Shown here: piece after piece, positions 7,004 through 14,220 of the stretch
How positions within the stretch are numbered: the first letter of the stretch is position 1
How the letters are laid out: each line of letters begins with the position of its first letter
NCBI GenBank assembly: GCA_017998095.1
Contig: JAGODU010000070.1
Span: 1 to 19,903, forward strand
Length of the DNA stretch: 19,903 nt
Direction: 5' to 3'
DNA from: Prolixibacteraceae bacterium
GTDB lineage: Bacteria > Bacteroidota > Bacteroidia > Bacteroidales > Prolixibacteraceae
Translations under genes and position numbers: made by a program
Notes under the pieces: model-generated
The model's input: only the letters and a program-made list of their open reading frames with translations
What the model was told of the DNA's origin: nothing
Databases searched by the model: none

Positions 7004-8311
7004 CTATTCTATACGCTTAATATTGGAACCTATTGAATTCAACCTTTCCGCAATTTGCTCGTATCCCCTGTCAATTTGCTCAATGTTTTGTATCTTACTT
7101 GTTCCTTCTGCCGACAGTGCTGCAATAAGCAATGCTACACCGGCTCTTATGTCAGGTGAAACCATGTTTGTGGATCGTAATTTTATCTTATTGTCCAGAC
7201 CAATAACCGTTGCCCGGTGTGGATCACAAAGAATTATCTGTGCACCCATATCTATGAGTTTATCAACAAAAAACAAACGGCTTTCAAACATCTTCTGATG
7301 AATAAGGACACTACCCTTAGCCTGAGTAGCAACTACAAGAAATACGCTCAACAAGTCAGGAGTTAATCCAGGCCAGGGAGCATCAGAAATAGTCATTATA
7401 GATCCGTCAATAAAGCTTTCTATTTCATAGTGATCCTGAACTGGAATATATATATCATCATTAATAAACTCCATTTTAATTCCCAATCTTTTGAATGATG
7501 AAGGTATGATTCCTAATTTATCGATTCTTGCATTCTTTATTGTTATCTCAGAATTCGTCATTGCTGACAAACCAATAAAACTCCCGACTTCAATCATGTC
7601 AGGTAAAATTGTATGTGTACATCCTGAAAGCGACCGAACTCCATGAATGACTAAAAGGTTTGATCCGATTCCATTTATTATCGCACCCATTGAGACCAGC
7701 ATATCACAAAGTTGCTGAATATACGGTTCGCATGCAGCATTATATATTGTAGTTATACCAGGAGTCAATGTTGCTGCCATGATAATATTTGCAGTGCCGG
7801 TTACAGATGCTTCGTCTAGAAGCATATATGCTCCCTTTAGTTTTTTCCCGGATATCTCGTAAAATTTTTCTTTTGAATTAAAATTGAATTCTGCACCTAA
7901 AGTCTGAAATCCTAAAAAGTGAGTGTCTAATCTTCTCCTGCCAATTTTATCTCCTCCAGGTTGAGGTATAAATCCTTTCCCAAATCTTGAAAGCATTGGA
8001 CCCAGAATCATTACAGATCCTCGTAAACTAGAAGCAAGCTTTGTAAAACGTTCTGTTTTTGTATAATTCGGGTTGGCATTTTTTGCGCAAAAGCTATATT
8101 CCCCTTTTTGTAATCTGGTTACTTCAACTCCAATCTCCTTAAGAATGTCTATCAGTTTTATCACATCCCTTATCTCAGGAATATTTCGGATTATAACCTC
8201 TTCTTCGGTTAAAAGAGTGGCACAAATTACTTGTAATGCTTCGTTTTTTGCTCCCTGCGGATAAAGATTTCCTTTTAGAGATCTTCCGCCTTCAATTATA
8301 AAAGTAGACAT
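7004..8311 (-). CDS. murA: UDP-N-acetylglucosamine 1-carboxyvinyltransferase (MurA), Cys-to-Asp variant
   Basis: The 435-residue enzyme transfers enolpyruvate from PEP to UDP-GlcNAc, the first committed step of peptidoglycan synthesis in the cytoplasm. Family landmarks are present: Lys22-Asn23 in GAKNEAL, the loop PGGDKIGRRRLDTH (118-131), PGLTPDL around the catalytic-base aspartate, FESR, and IDRGYEQI near the C-terminus. At the position of E. coli Cys115 the residue is Asp121 (codon GAT on the minus strand, 7949-7951). In other bacteria Asp here keeps activity but prevents fosfomycin alkylation. The gene follows DUF4290 by 25 bp and precedes the exosortase-like gene by 26 bp, so these probably form one operon. 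Confidence 0.97.
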   Translation of the reverse strand: MSTFIIEGGRSLKGNLYPQGAKNEALQVICATLLTEEEVIIRNIPEIRDVIKLIDILKEIGVEVTRLQKGEYSFCAKNANPNYTKTERFTKLASSLRGSVMILGPMLSRFGKGFIPQPGGDKIGRRRLDTHFLGFQTLGAEFNFNSKEKFYEISGKKLKGAYMLLDEASVTGTANIIMAATLTPGITTIYNAACEPYIQQLCDMLVSMGAIINGIGSNLLVIHGVRSLSGCTHTILPDMIEVGSFIGLSAMTNSEITIKNARIDKLGIIPSSFKRLGIKMEFINDDIYIPVQDHYEIESFIDGSIMTISDAPWPGLTPDLLSVFLVVATQAKGSVLIHQKMFESRLFFVDKLIDMGAQIILCDPHRATVIGLDNKIKLRSTNMVSPDIRAGVALLIAALSAEGTSKIQNIEQIDRGYEQIAERLNSIGSNIKRIE

Positions 8312-8336
8312 CAGACTGAGGATTCATTTGTTTATT

Positions 8337-8966
8337 TCAGTTTTTTCTTTGCTCTTTCTTATAGCCTTGATTTCTTTTTTGATTGTTGTGTTGTTTTTTC
8401 TTTGTATTCTTTTGAAACAACAAATCCTTTGTTTCTTTAAGCTGAAAATCTTCCGGTACATCAATCTTGCCTTTTGACAACTCGTTGAAGTCAGCCATCA
8501 CTTTCTCATCATCAACTGTTTCTTTGTTCCATGTAAGATAACATTTCTTCATATGATCAGCTATCATCTGAACTATTGATTCTTTTTCAGGTCCTTCTTC
8601 AAATTCAGCAGCTCTCTTAATCATCATCTCTACAATCCTGCCGTAATGTTTGTATTTAATATCCCCGCTGTTATATGGAACAGAATTAGGCTTACCTGCC
8701 AGCAGTGAAGGCATAGGCGGGTCGAAAGGATAATCAATATCAAGTTTGAAATCAGACATTATAGCCAGATGATCCCAAAGCTTATGTTTAAAATCAGCAA
8801 CATCTCTTAAATATGGAAATAAATTGCCCATTACATCAATAAGACTTTGTGCAGCAAGATTTCTTAAGTCTCTGTCTTCAATGGTCATAATGTAATTAAC
8901 CATGTTTTGTATATTCCTTCCGTATTCAGGTAAAATCAATTGCTTTCTGTTAGAATTATAATCCAT
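8337..8966 (-). CDS. DUF4290 family protein
   Basis: The 209-residue cytoplasmic protein matches the Bacteroidota-restricted DUF4290 family. It begins MDYNS, followed by LPEYGRNIQNMV, a FPYLRDVADFKHKLWDH segment and DIDYPFDPP. The last 25 residues are very rich in Lys, Asn and Gln, suggesting a disordered, nucleic-acid-binding or polyanion-binding tail. Function is unknown. It is the first gene of the leftward cluster and sits 25 bp before murA. The start at 8966 is preceded by a candidate promoter box. Confidence 0.85.
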   Translation of the reverse strand: MDYNSNRKQLILPEYGRNIQNMVNYIMTIEDRDLRNLAAQSLIDVMGNLFPYLRDVADFKHKLWDHLAIMSDFKLDIDYPFDPPMPSLLAGKPNSVPYNSGDIKYKHYGRIVEMMIKRAAEFEEGPEKESIVQMIADHMKKCYLTWNKETVDDEKVMADFNELSKGKIDVPEDFQLKETKDLLFQKNTKKKQHNNQKRNQGYKKEQRKN

Positions 8967-9026
8967 CTGATATTTTTATTATTATTTTACAAATTAAAGT
9001 AAACTTATGCTTTAATCTGAATGCTA

Positions 9027-9034
9027 CAAATTTA
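9027..9034 (-). promoter_or_regulatory. Possible promoter -7 box of the DUF4290-murA cluster
   Basis: The minus strand reads TAAATTTG, matching TAnnTTTG, about 60 nt upstream of the DUF4290 ATG. No clear -33 TTTG is found at the standard spacing, so the call is tentative. A weak inverted repeat TTGATA/TATCAA lies just upstream (9045-9063), between this box and the end of the helicase gene. Confidence 0.3.
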
Positions 9035-9084
9035 ACAAACTATTTTGATACATCTGTTATCAAGTGTCAGAGTTTGATGATATA

Positions 9085-11403
9085 TCATTTAATGATCTTT
9101 AGTTTGGCAAATTTTAACAGCAACTGTTTTCTGCCAGCATTCTGAAAAAGTACAGTAGCCTTTTTATTTGAATCATCCCCCTCAAGCTCTAATACTTTTC
9201 CTCTTCCAAATCTTTGATGTTCTACTTCGTCTCCTATTTGGATAATTTCAATAGAGTCTTGTCTGTAATTTTCATCACTTGCATTTACCTTTGAAAACCT
9301 GTTGCTTAAAGATGAAGTAACTGATACTGAACTACTGCGAACAGGGGGCGTGCTTTGTATTGTAGTTCTTGAAATGCTTCTTTCAAATAAACCATGTCCG
9401 GGATTTTCTCTGATCGAATATCTTAAGTTGCTGGTTATAGGTAAAATTAAATATCTCTCATCAATTTCACTTATAAATCTACTTTGCTCGCAAAAAGAAA
9501 ACTGTCCCCATTTAAACCTTTGTCTGGCATATGTTATCCATACATTTTTCATTGCTCTTGTTAATGCAACATAAAAAAGCCGTCTTTCTTCTTCAAGTGA
9601 CTCAGGTGACATAAACCCATTCATGGAAGAAGGAAACAGGTTTTCTTCCATGCCCACAATAAAAACATTCTTAAACTCTAGGCCTTTAGCTGAATGAACT
9701 GACATTAAGGTTATCTTATTCTTGTTGTCATCATCTTCATTGTCCTGAGTGGTTAATAGCGACACTTCTTCAAGATAATTCTCTAATTTATGAGGCCTGT
9801 CTTCTTCAATAGCACTTATGGTAAAATCCTGTATAGCATTTAATAATTCCTGAATATTTTCAAATTTACTCAGATTCTCAGGGGTTTTATCCCTGTATAA
9901 ATCCTCTAATATTCCTGTTTTTCTGGCAATTGCCAATGCGATCTCATATGCTGTTGCTTCATTTAGCATATCCTTGAATTCTTGAATCAGATTGACAAAT
10001 GAGATAATCTTTGATGTCGTTCCTTTATTAAAATTGATATTGTTTAATTCCAAACCCGAACTTATTTCCCAAATTGTTTTATCCTGCTGACTTGCATATA
10101 ATTCCAATTTGTTTAATGTAGTATCACCAATTCCTCTGGCCGGATAATTAACGATTCTTTTAAATGCTTCATTATCCCTGAAATTTACAGTTAACCTTAA
10201 ATATGCAATAATATCTTTTATTTCTTTTCTTTCATAGAAAGAAGTCCCTCCAAAAACACGATAGGGTAAATTCAATTTTCTTAATTGCTCTTCAAAGATT
10301 CTGGATTGAGCATTTAATCTGTATAAGATTGCGTAGTCTGAAAACTGTTGCTGATCCAAAAAACGATTCTGGTTTATTTCATTTGCTACAATTATCCCTT
10401 CTTCTGTATCCGATGCAGCTTCAAGTACTTTTATTCTTGATCCTGATTCATTTTCAGAATATACAACTTTGTTAATTCTGTTTATATTTTTACTTATGAT
10501 GCTATTTGCTGCATTTACTATGGTTTGAGTTGAACGATAGTTTCTTTCAAGTTTATATGATTTATAATCAGGGTAATCATTTTTAAAATTTAATATATTT
10601 TCAATACGAGCACCCCTGAATGAATAAATACTTTGTGCATCATCACCTACGACGCATATGTTTTTATTTTTTTCTGCAAGTTTTTTAACAATCAAGTATT
10701 GGGCATAATTAGTGTCTTGATACTCATCAACTAAAATATGCGAAAACCTGTTTTGATATTTACTTAAAATTTCTGGAAACTGGTGAAAAAGCTGATTCGT
10801 GTATAATAGTAAATCATCAAAATCCATTGCACCAGCTATTTTGCATTTTTTTACATACTCTTTATAAACATCAATAAATCTGGGCATCTGAACGGATTTG
10901 TCATAATCAGTAGCAGACTTGTTTTCAATATATTTCTGTGGGGTTATTAAATTGTTTTTTGCATATGAAATCCTCGACTGAATAGCACCAGGTTTGTAGG
11001 TTTTATCGTCAAAATCCAACTCCTTTATTATACTTTTTATAAGACTTTTTGAGTCAGAAGTATCGTAAATAGTAAAAGAGGTTGGAAATCCTATTGCTTC
11101 TGATTCATTTCTGAGTATCCTCGCAAAAATTGAATGGAAAGTACCCATCCATAAATATTTAGCAATATCACCACCGACGATCCTGGCTATTCTGTCTTTC
11201 ATCTCTTTTGCTGCCTTGTTTGTAAATGTCAAAGCAAGAATTGAGGAAGGAGGAATTCCCTTTTTCATTAAATGCGCAATCCTGATTGTAAGTACACGTG
11301 TCTTGCCAGATCCGGCACCTGCTATCACTAAAACAGGCCCGTCAGTATTTTCAACTGCCTGAAGTTGAGAGTTATTTAAACCATTTAAATATTTATTATC
11401 CAT
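9085..11403 (-). CDS. ATP-dependent DNA helicase, UvrD/PcrA type
   Basis: This superfamily 1A 3'-5' helicase acts in nucleotide excision and mismatch repair and in removing proteins from DNA. With the ATG at 11403 it has 772 residues, close to UvrD/PcrA. Walker A is GAGSGKT (29-35). Walker B is VDEYQDTN, motif III contains GDDAQSIYSFRGA, then follow LERNYRS, MSVHSAKGLEF and VALTRAM. After a Ser/Thr-rich linker, the C-terminus has a Tudor-like domain (GDEVEHQRFGRGKV...) of the type that binds RNA polymerase in PcrA/UvrD. A longer frame starts at 11433, but the shorter start matches the family N-terminus (LNNSQLQAV near residue 10). It stands alone, divergent from the PKD-like secreted protein. 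Confidence 0.95.
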   Translation of the reverse strand: MDNKYLNGLNNSQLQAVENTDGPVLVIAGAGSGKTRVLTIRIAHLMKKGIPPSSILALTFTNKAAKEMKDRIARIVGGDIAKYLWMGTFHSIFARILRNESEAIGFPTSFTIYDTSDSKSLIKSIIKELDFDDKTYKPGAIQSRISYAKNNLITPQKYIENKSATDYDKSVQMPRFIDVYKEYVKKCKIAGAMDFDDLLLYTNQLFHQFPEILSKYQNRFSHILVDEYQDTNYAQYLIVKKLAEKNKNICVVGDDAQSIYSFRGARIENILNFKNDYPDYKSYKLERNYRSTQTIVNAANSIISKNINRINKVVYSENESGSRIKVLEAASDTEEGIIVANEINQNRFLDQQQFSDYAILYRLNAQSRIFEEQLRKLNLPYRVFGGTSFYERKEIKDIIAYLRLTVNFRDNEAFKRIVNYPARGIGDTTLNKLELYASQQDKTIWEISSGLELNNINFNKGTTSKIISFVNLIQEFKDMLNEATAYEIALAIARKTGILEDLYRDKTPENLSKFENIQELLNAIQDFTISAIEEDRPHKLENYLEEVSLLTTQDNEDDDNKNKITLMSVHSAKGLEFKNVFIVGMEENLFPSSMNGFMSPESLEEERRLFYVALTRAMKNVWITYARQRFKWGQFSFCEQSRFISEIDERYLILPITSNLRYSIRENPGHGLFERSISRTTIQSTPPVRSSSVSVTSSLSNRFSKVNASDENYRQDSIEIIQIGDEVEHQRFGRGKVLELEGDDSNKKATVLFQNAGRKQLLLKFAKLKIIK

Positions 11404-11472
11404 ATTTAGTTTAAAATATTTGACCTGAAGCAAATATTTATTGAATAATTTTCAAGGTCTGTAATATTGTTT

Positions 11473-11531
11473 CAAAAATAATAGATGTTATAAGAAAGAG
11501 ATTAATTATCTTTTTTAAATTTCTATTTTTG
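11473..11531. promoter_or_regulatory. Divergent promoter region between the helicase and the T9SS cargo gene
   Basis: The 217-bp gap between the two divergent starts contains a TAnnTTTG match on each strand: TATTTTTG on the minus strand (11480-11473) facing the helicase, and TATTTTTG on the plus strand (11524-11531) facing the secreted protein. Neither has a clear -33 TTTG at standard distance. The region is extremely AT-rich, so chance matches are expected. Confidence 0.25.
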
Positions 11532-11620
11532 TAGAAATTAATTTTAAACTAAGTATTATATGTTATAATACAATATTTTAAATATCCTTCTGTTTATTCA
11601 AGATAGTAAAACATTATAAA

Positions 11621-12949
11621 ATGCACATAAAATCAATCATAAAACAGCTAATTGTATTATCAGTTATCCTTTTTATCTCAAACAATATTTTTGCTCAAAT
11701 ATATTCGCCCGATGCGGATAAAGTAAAACCTGTCGATTTCCCTGTTGGGAATATTGATACGGCTTATATTTTTTGTGCTCTCGACGAATTTGATTTTCCG
11801 GCTAATCTTACTGCCAAAACTCCAATGGGTGTAAGCTCTTCATTTAAATGGGAAAAATATGATGAAGAGATTGCTTCTTTTGTTGATTATGGAACTGTTA
11901 ACCCAAATGACACTCTTGAATCAACTATCCGGAATCTTCAAAACGGGCTTTATAAGGTTACTATTATCGGTGGTGGGGTAGAGATTTCTTATCGTAAATG
12001 GGTTTTCAATAACTGGATTAAAGTAACTGAAACATCTCTCCCTGACTCATTATCCAATTGTATTGAATACAAGGTTTTTGCTGATACTTCCTATGCATCT
12101 TTATTCTATTACGATGTAAATACAAATGTTCAGCATTCATTAAGAAATCCCGGAATAAAATTTAAATTCCGCTGGTATGAAAATAATGAACTGGTTTCTT
12201 CTTCTTTAAATTATACAGGTATACCAAAAGCAAGTGAAACTCCTATAAAACTTAAGCTTGTTGTTATCGATGAGTTTAACTGCCAGGGAGAAGGAACAAT
12301 TGATTATAATTCAAAAGTGCCTGAAACAGCTTTTGACTATGACCCTAAGGGGGGTGAGGCTGTTTTAACTGTTTCATTCTCCAATAACTCAATAAACTGG
12401 GACTCTGTTTACTGGCATTTTTATAAGGACATGAATATTATTAAAAAAGAAGCTGAAGAAAACGAAGGTGATGTAATTGATAGTATTGATTTTGTACTTA
12501 CAGATGAGGCTCCTGTTTATGATTTTGAAAAAACAGGTGAATATAGGATTATGGTTTCTACTGTAAAATTAAATAATACAGGTAATTGTTATGATACATT
12601 ATTTATGAAACCTGGAGAGTTTATTCTGGTTGATACTTCTCTTGTAGTTTTACCAAACGTTTTTACTCCTAATGGTGATGGTATTAATGATGTTTATGTA
12701 GTTGAATCCAGATCTCTTAAAAGTATGACTATTAAAATCTACAATAGATGGGGAGGATTGGTGCACAACTGGAGTTATAGTAATATAAGATCTTCAGATT
12801 ATACAATCGAGCATTCTGTATGGGATGGAAAGATAGGAGGGAGAATGGCTTCCCCCGGAGTTTACTTTATTGTTGTAAGGGCTGTGGGTAGAGACAATAA
12901 AGAAAGAAATCAGAATGGATATATTCATCTTTTCAGATCAAAGGATTGA
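11621..12949 (+). CDS. Secreted PKD-like protein with type B T9SS sorting domain
   Basis: The 442-residue protein has a signal peptide (about 1-25, ending FAQ). The N-terminal and middle regions are beta-rich, with an Ig/PKD-like unit at roughly 235-335 (FDYDPKGGEAVLTVSFSN...). The C-terminal gliding-motility-associated domain (TIGR04131/CHU_C type) begins near 345 with LPNVFTPNGDGINDV, then IKIYNRWGG, a WDGK motif and PGVYFIVV, and ends IHLFR plus three residues. That domain directs export across the outer membrane by the type IX secretion system. The cargo role is unknown; adhesion or matrix functions are typical. It is monocistronic, and no PorP/SprF partner lies directly beside it. Confidence 0.9.
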   Translation: MHIKSIIKQLIVLSVILFISNNIFAQIYSPDADKVKPVDFPVGNIDTAYIFCALDEFDFPANLTAKTPMGVSSSFKWEKYDEEIASFVDYGTVNPNDTLESTIRNLQNGLYKVTIIGGGVEISYRKWVFNNWIKVTETSLPDSLSNCIEYKVFADTSYASLFYYDVNTNVQHSLRNPGIKFKFRWYENNELVSSSLNYTGIPKASETPIKLKLVVIDEFNCQGEGTIDYNSKVPETAFDYDPKGGEAVLTVSFSNNSINWDSVYWHFYKDMNIIKKEAEENEGDVIDSIDFVLTDEAPVYDFEKTGEYRIMVSTVKLNNTGNCYDTLFMKPGEFILVDTSLVVLPNVFTPNGDGINDVYVVESRSLKSMTIKIYNRWGGLVHNWSYSNIRSSDYTIEHSVWDGKIGGRMASPGVYFIVVRAVGRDNKERNQNGYIHLFRSKD

Positions 12950-13220
12950 CAATTAAGTATTTTCTCCTGTTTTAATAAGAAATTATTAAACTCAGCATCT
13001 GTTATACAAACTTTTAATTGCAAAATATTTCGAAGCAGATAGCTGCCAGATAGTTACTATGATAACTAATTATGGTATCAACTGGTGCTCTGGTGGTACT
13101 TTGGTATTTATATAAATGCTTTAAAATTGGATGATTAGAGGGGAATACTTAATGATTTGAACTATGAGTGCGTTCCTTGAATTAATTTTACTGAATTAAT
13201 TTTTTATTACCAAATACATG
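12950..13220. other. Intergenic stretch, nothing clear
   Basis: There is no ORF or RNA gene I can support. Small structures only: a TAGTTA-6 nt-TAACTA inverted repeat just after 13040, and an 11-bp direct repeat GAATTAATTTT at 13179-13189 and 13193-13203. No strong terminator follows the secreted protein gene. Confidence 0.4.
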
Positions 13221-13433
13221 TCATTTTACAACAGACATTTGGAATTTGTCTTCTAATGATGCAATAGCATTATTTGAAATATCAAATCTATTGCGATTAT
13301 TTATTATTAGCTGAGCATGTTTCTGATTGATTTCTAAAAAACAATCTTCACCACTTAATGCTACGCAACCATTTATGAAATAAAAAAAACAATTGCTGCA
13401 CTTCCCATAACAACTTGGTTTCATTCTCCTCAT
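13221..13433 (-). CDS. Small Cys-rich hypothetical protein
   Basis: A 70-residue ORF lies in a long intergenic region. Its N-terminal 31 residues contain five cysteines in the pattern C-x3-C-x2-C-x7-C-x7-C, beginning MRRMKPSCYGKCSNC. The rest is a mixed helix with NNRNRFDISNN and a basic end. The clustering suggests a metal site (zinc or iron-sulfur) or disulfides. I do not recognise the family. In its favour, it has ordinary amino-acid composition and sits alone with no gene on the other strand. Against it, the ORF is short, no SD or clear promoter is adjacent, and a second short frame overlaps its 5' end. It would be the only gene downstream of the leftward elements at 13.5-14.1 kb. Confidence 0.4.
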   Translation of the reverse strand: MRRMKPSCYGKCSNCFFYFINGCVALSGEDCFLEINQKHAQLIINNRNRFDISNNAIASLEDKFQMSVVK

Positions 13434-13473
13434 CGCTAAAATAATTTAAAACATAACTTATTGCTTTATTCTC

Positions 13474-13492
13474 ACCATCATTATATGATGGT
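13474..13492. repeat. Perfect 8-bp inverted repeat
   Basis: ACCATCAT-TAT-ATGATGGT, with a 3-nt loop, lies 41 bp upstream of the small Cys-rich ORF start on the minus strand. It could be an operator or a leader hairpin. The arm ACCATCAT recurs without a partner at 13832-13839, inside the loop of the 12-bp inverted repeat. Confidence 0.5.
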
Positions 13493-13536
13493 CCCCTCAT
13501 TTCTCTCATATTTTGTTTTATTTGACTTTCAAATTA

Positions 13537-13562
13537 AAAGGTGCAGCGAGCGCCGCACCTTT
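13537..13562 (-). terminator. GC-rich hairpin, terminator-like on the minus strand
   Basis: AAAGGTGC (13537-13544) pairs perfectly with GCACCTTT (13555-13562) around a 10-nt loop that can add two further GC pairs after an A/C mismatch. On the minus strand the hairpin is followed by TTAATTTG, a modest U-rich tail; on the plus strand no U-run follows directly. It stands out because the surroundings are very AT-rich. It could end leftward transcription entering from the 14-kb side. A related hairpin lies at 13767-13792. Confidence 0.45.
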
Positions 13563-13629
13563 AATAAAGTTGAACTGTTTTTTAATTTTTGAACTTTCCC
13601 TACTTCCCTTTTTATTGGGAATCCAACTG

Positions 13630-13743
13630 CTCTAATCAATCAAAAACTATAAAACAAACCTAAAAAACCTAAACCTAAAAACTAAAAAAAACCTAACCTA
13701 AACCTAAAAACTAAAAACCTAACCAAAACACTTAACTAATATC
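13630..13743. repeat. 114-nt tract without G: degenerate CCTAAA repeats
   Basis: No G occurs on the plus strand across this interval. CCTAA occurs at 13659, 13668, 13674, 13692, 13697, 13703 and 13718, with shorter CTAAAA derivatives between. A 21-bp unit is repeated exactly at 13668-13688 and 13697-13717 (period 29). The minus strand is therefore C-free and reads GGTTTAGG-like, similar in form to plant-type telomere repeats. It holds several GG pairs that could form a two-layer G-quadruplex in DNA or in a leftward RNA. No coding potential is seen. Confidence 0.75.
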
Positions 13744-13766
13744 GTTGTAATTTTCTCTTTCTTTCA

Positions 13767-13792
13767 AAAGTGCAGCCCAAAGACTGCACTTT
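13767..13792. repeat. Second related hairpin, 9-bp perfect stem
   Basis: AAAGTGCAG (13767-13775) and CTGCACTTT (13784-13792) enclose an 8-nt loop. Like the hairpin at 13537, it is preceded on the plus strand by CTTTCAAA and contains AAAG-GTGCAGC or AAA-GTGCAGC, so the two look like copies of one element 230 bp apart flanking the G-free tract. The tail on either strand is poor in U, so a terminator role is less likely. Confidence 0.5.
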
Positions 13793-13805
13793 AACCCCCA
13801 AACAC

Positions 13806-13855
13806 AGTAAAATTAATTTCGTCCCTTCCTGACCATCATCACTATTAATTTTACT
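13806..13855. repeat. 12-bp perfect inverted repeat
   Basis: AGTAAAATTAAT (13806-13817) and ATTAATTTTACT (13844-13855) are exact reverse complements separated by a 26-nt C-rich spacer. This is a possible hairpin or a pair of protein-binding half-sites. Function unknown. Confidence 0.5.
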
Positions 13856-13997
13856 CAACATCTATTCCCTAAAAAAACCATGCTTACTTCAACCTAAAAC
13901 TTCTCCTCTAAATCCCTAAATGTAGAAGTAAAATAACTACTGTCAATTAAATTCAACTTTCCCCTTTTTATATCTTTCAGTAAAATTAGAACTGTCG

Positions 13998-14057
13998 TTG
14001 TTTGAACCTTTGTGGTTTCGCATAGTATCAAACAAGAGTTGTGCCAAAACCGCAAAG
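13998..14057 (+). other. Interleaved inverted repeats (possible pseudoknot or switching leader)
   Basis: Arm A TTGTTTGA (13998-14005) pairs with TCAAACAA (14028-14035). Arm B CTTTGTGGTTT (14008-14018) pairs with AAACCGCAAAG (14047-14057) with a single T/G. The two pairings interlock in the order A, B, A', B'. As plus-strand RNA the T/G is a G-U wobble, whereas on the minus strand it would be an A/C mismatch, which favours a rightward RNA. The loop crossing stem B is only 2 nt, so both full stems could not form together. Alternative hairpins or a partial pseudoknot are more realistic. It lies about 165 bp before the response-regulator start. Confidence 0.4.
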
Positions 14058-14076
14058 AACAGTATATCAGGCGTAT
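14032..14076 (-). promoter_or_regulatory. Candidate leftward -24/-12 (sigma-54-like) promoter with ATACGCC element
   Basis: Minus strand: ATACGCC (14076-14070), 20 nt, TTTTGGCA (14049-14042), 6 nt, TTGT (14035-14032). TTGGCAC-N5-TTG matches the sigma-54 consensus except for T in place of C at the -12 GC. It faces the structured non-coding interval and the small Cys-rich ORF, and sits divergent to a sigma-54 activator gene. The element before grpE has the same parts at nearly the same spacing. It overlaps the interleaved inverted repeats, so one of the two interpretations may be wrong. Confidence 0.4.
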
Positions 14077-14220
14077 ATATACATGCCATTTTTCATATGT
14101 GTTTCAAAATGGGACTGATTGTAAAAAAATGGGATTTTTTTTTTTGATTACAGGTAAAAAACTCTTAAATTGATATTACTTTCACGTATAAATATTGAAA
14201 CATTTAATCTACATCTAAAA

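Noticed and set aside
8210..8232. TGGCAC followed by ACTTG on the plus strand, sigma-54-like
   Set aside because: It lies inside murA on the antisense strand, the -12 spacing is wrong, and no gene starts downstream.
9077..9088. ATGATATATCAT palindrome at the end of the helicase gene
   Set aside because: It spans the stop codon, is purely AT-rich, has no loop and no U-tract, so it is not convincing as a terminator or operator.
13348..13509. 53-codon minus-strand ORF starting MREMRGPSYNDG, overlapping the small Cys-rich ORF in another frame
   Set aside because: Its N-terminal part is encoded by the palindrome at 13474-13492, it has no family features, and the overlapping Cys-rich frame has a more protein-like pattern. 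A frameshift joining the two at the 8-base A/T run near 13382-13389 is possible but unsupported.
13630..13743. CRISPR-like array
   Set aside because: The repeated units are 5-21 bp of low complexity, touch each other, and have no spacers of constant length; no cas gene is present.
12950..14220. tRNA, tmRNA, RNase P or 6S RNA
   Set aside because: No GGTTCGA-type T-loop, no GAGGAAAGTCC-type RNase P core and no CCA-ending acceptor structure could be found in either orientation.
14170..14220. Upstream ATG extending the response regulator by 17 residues
   Set aside because: The extra residues do not fit the receiver fold, whose first strand begins right after the ATG at 14221.
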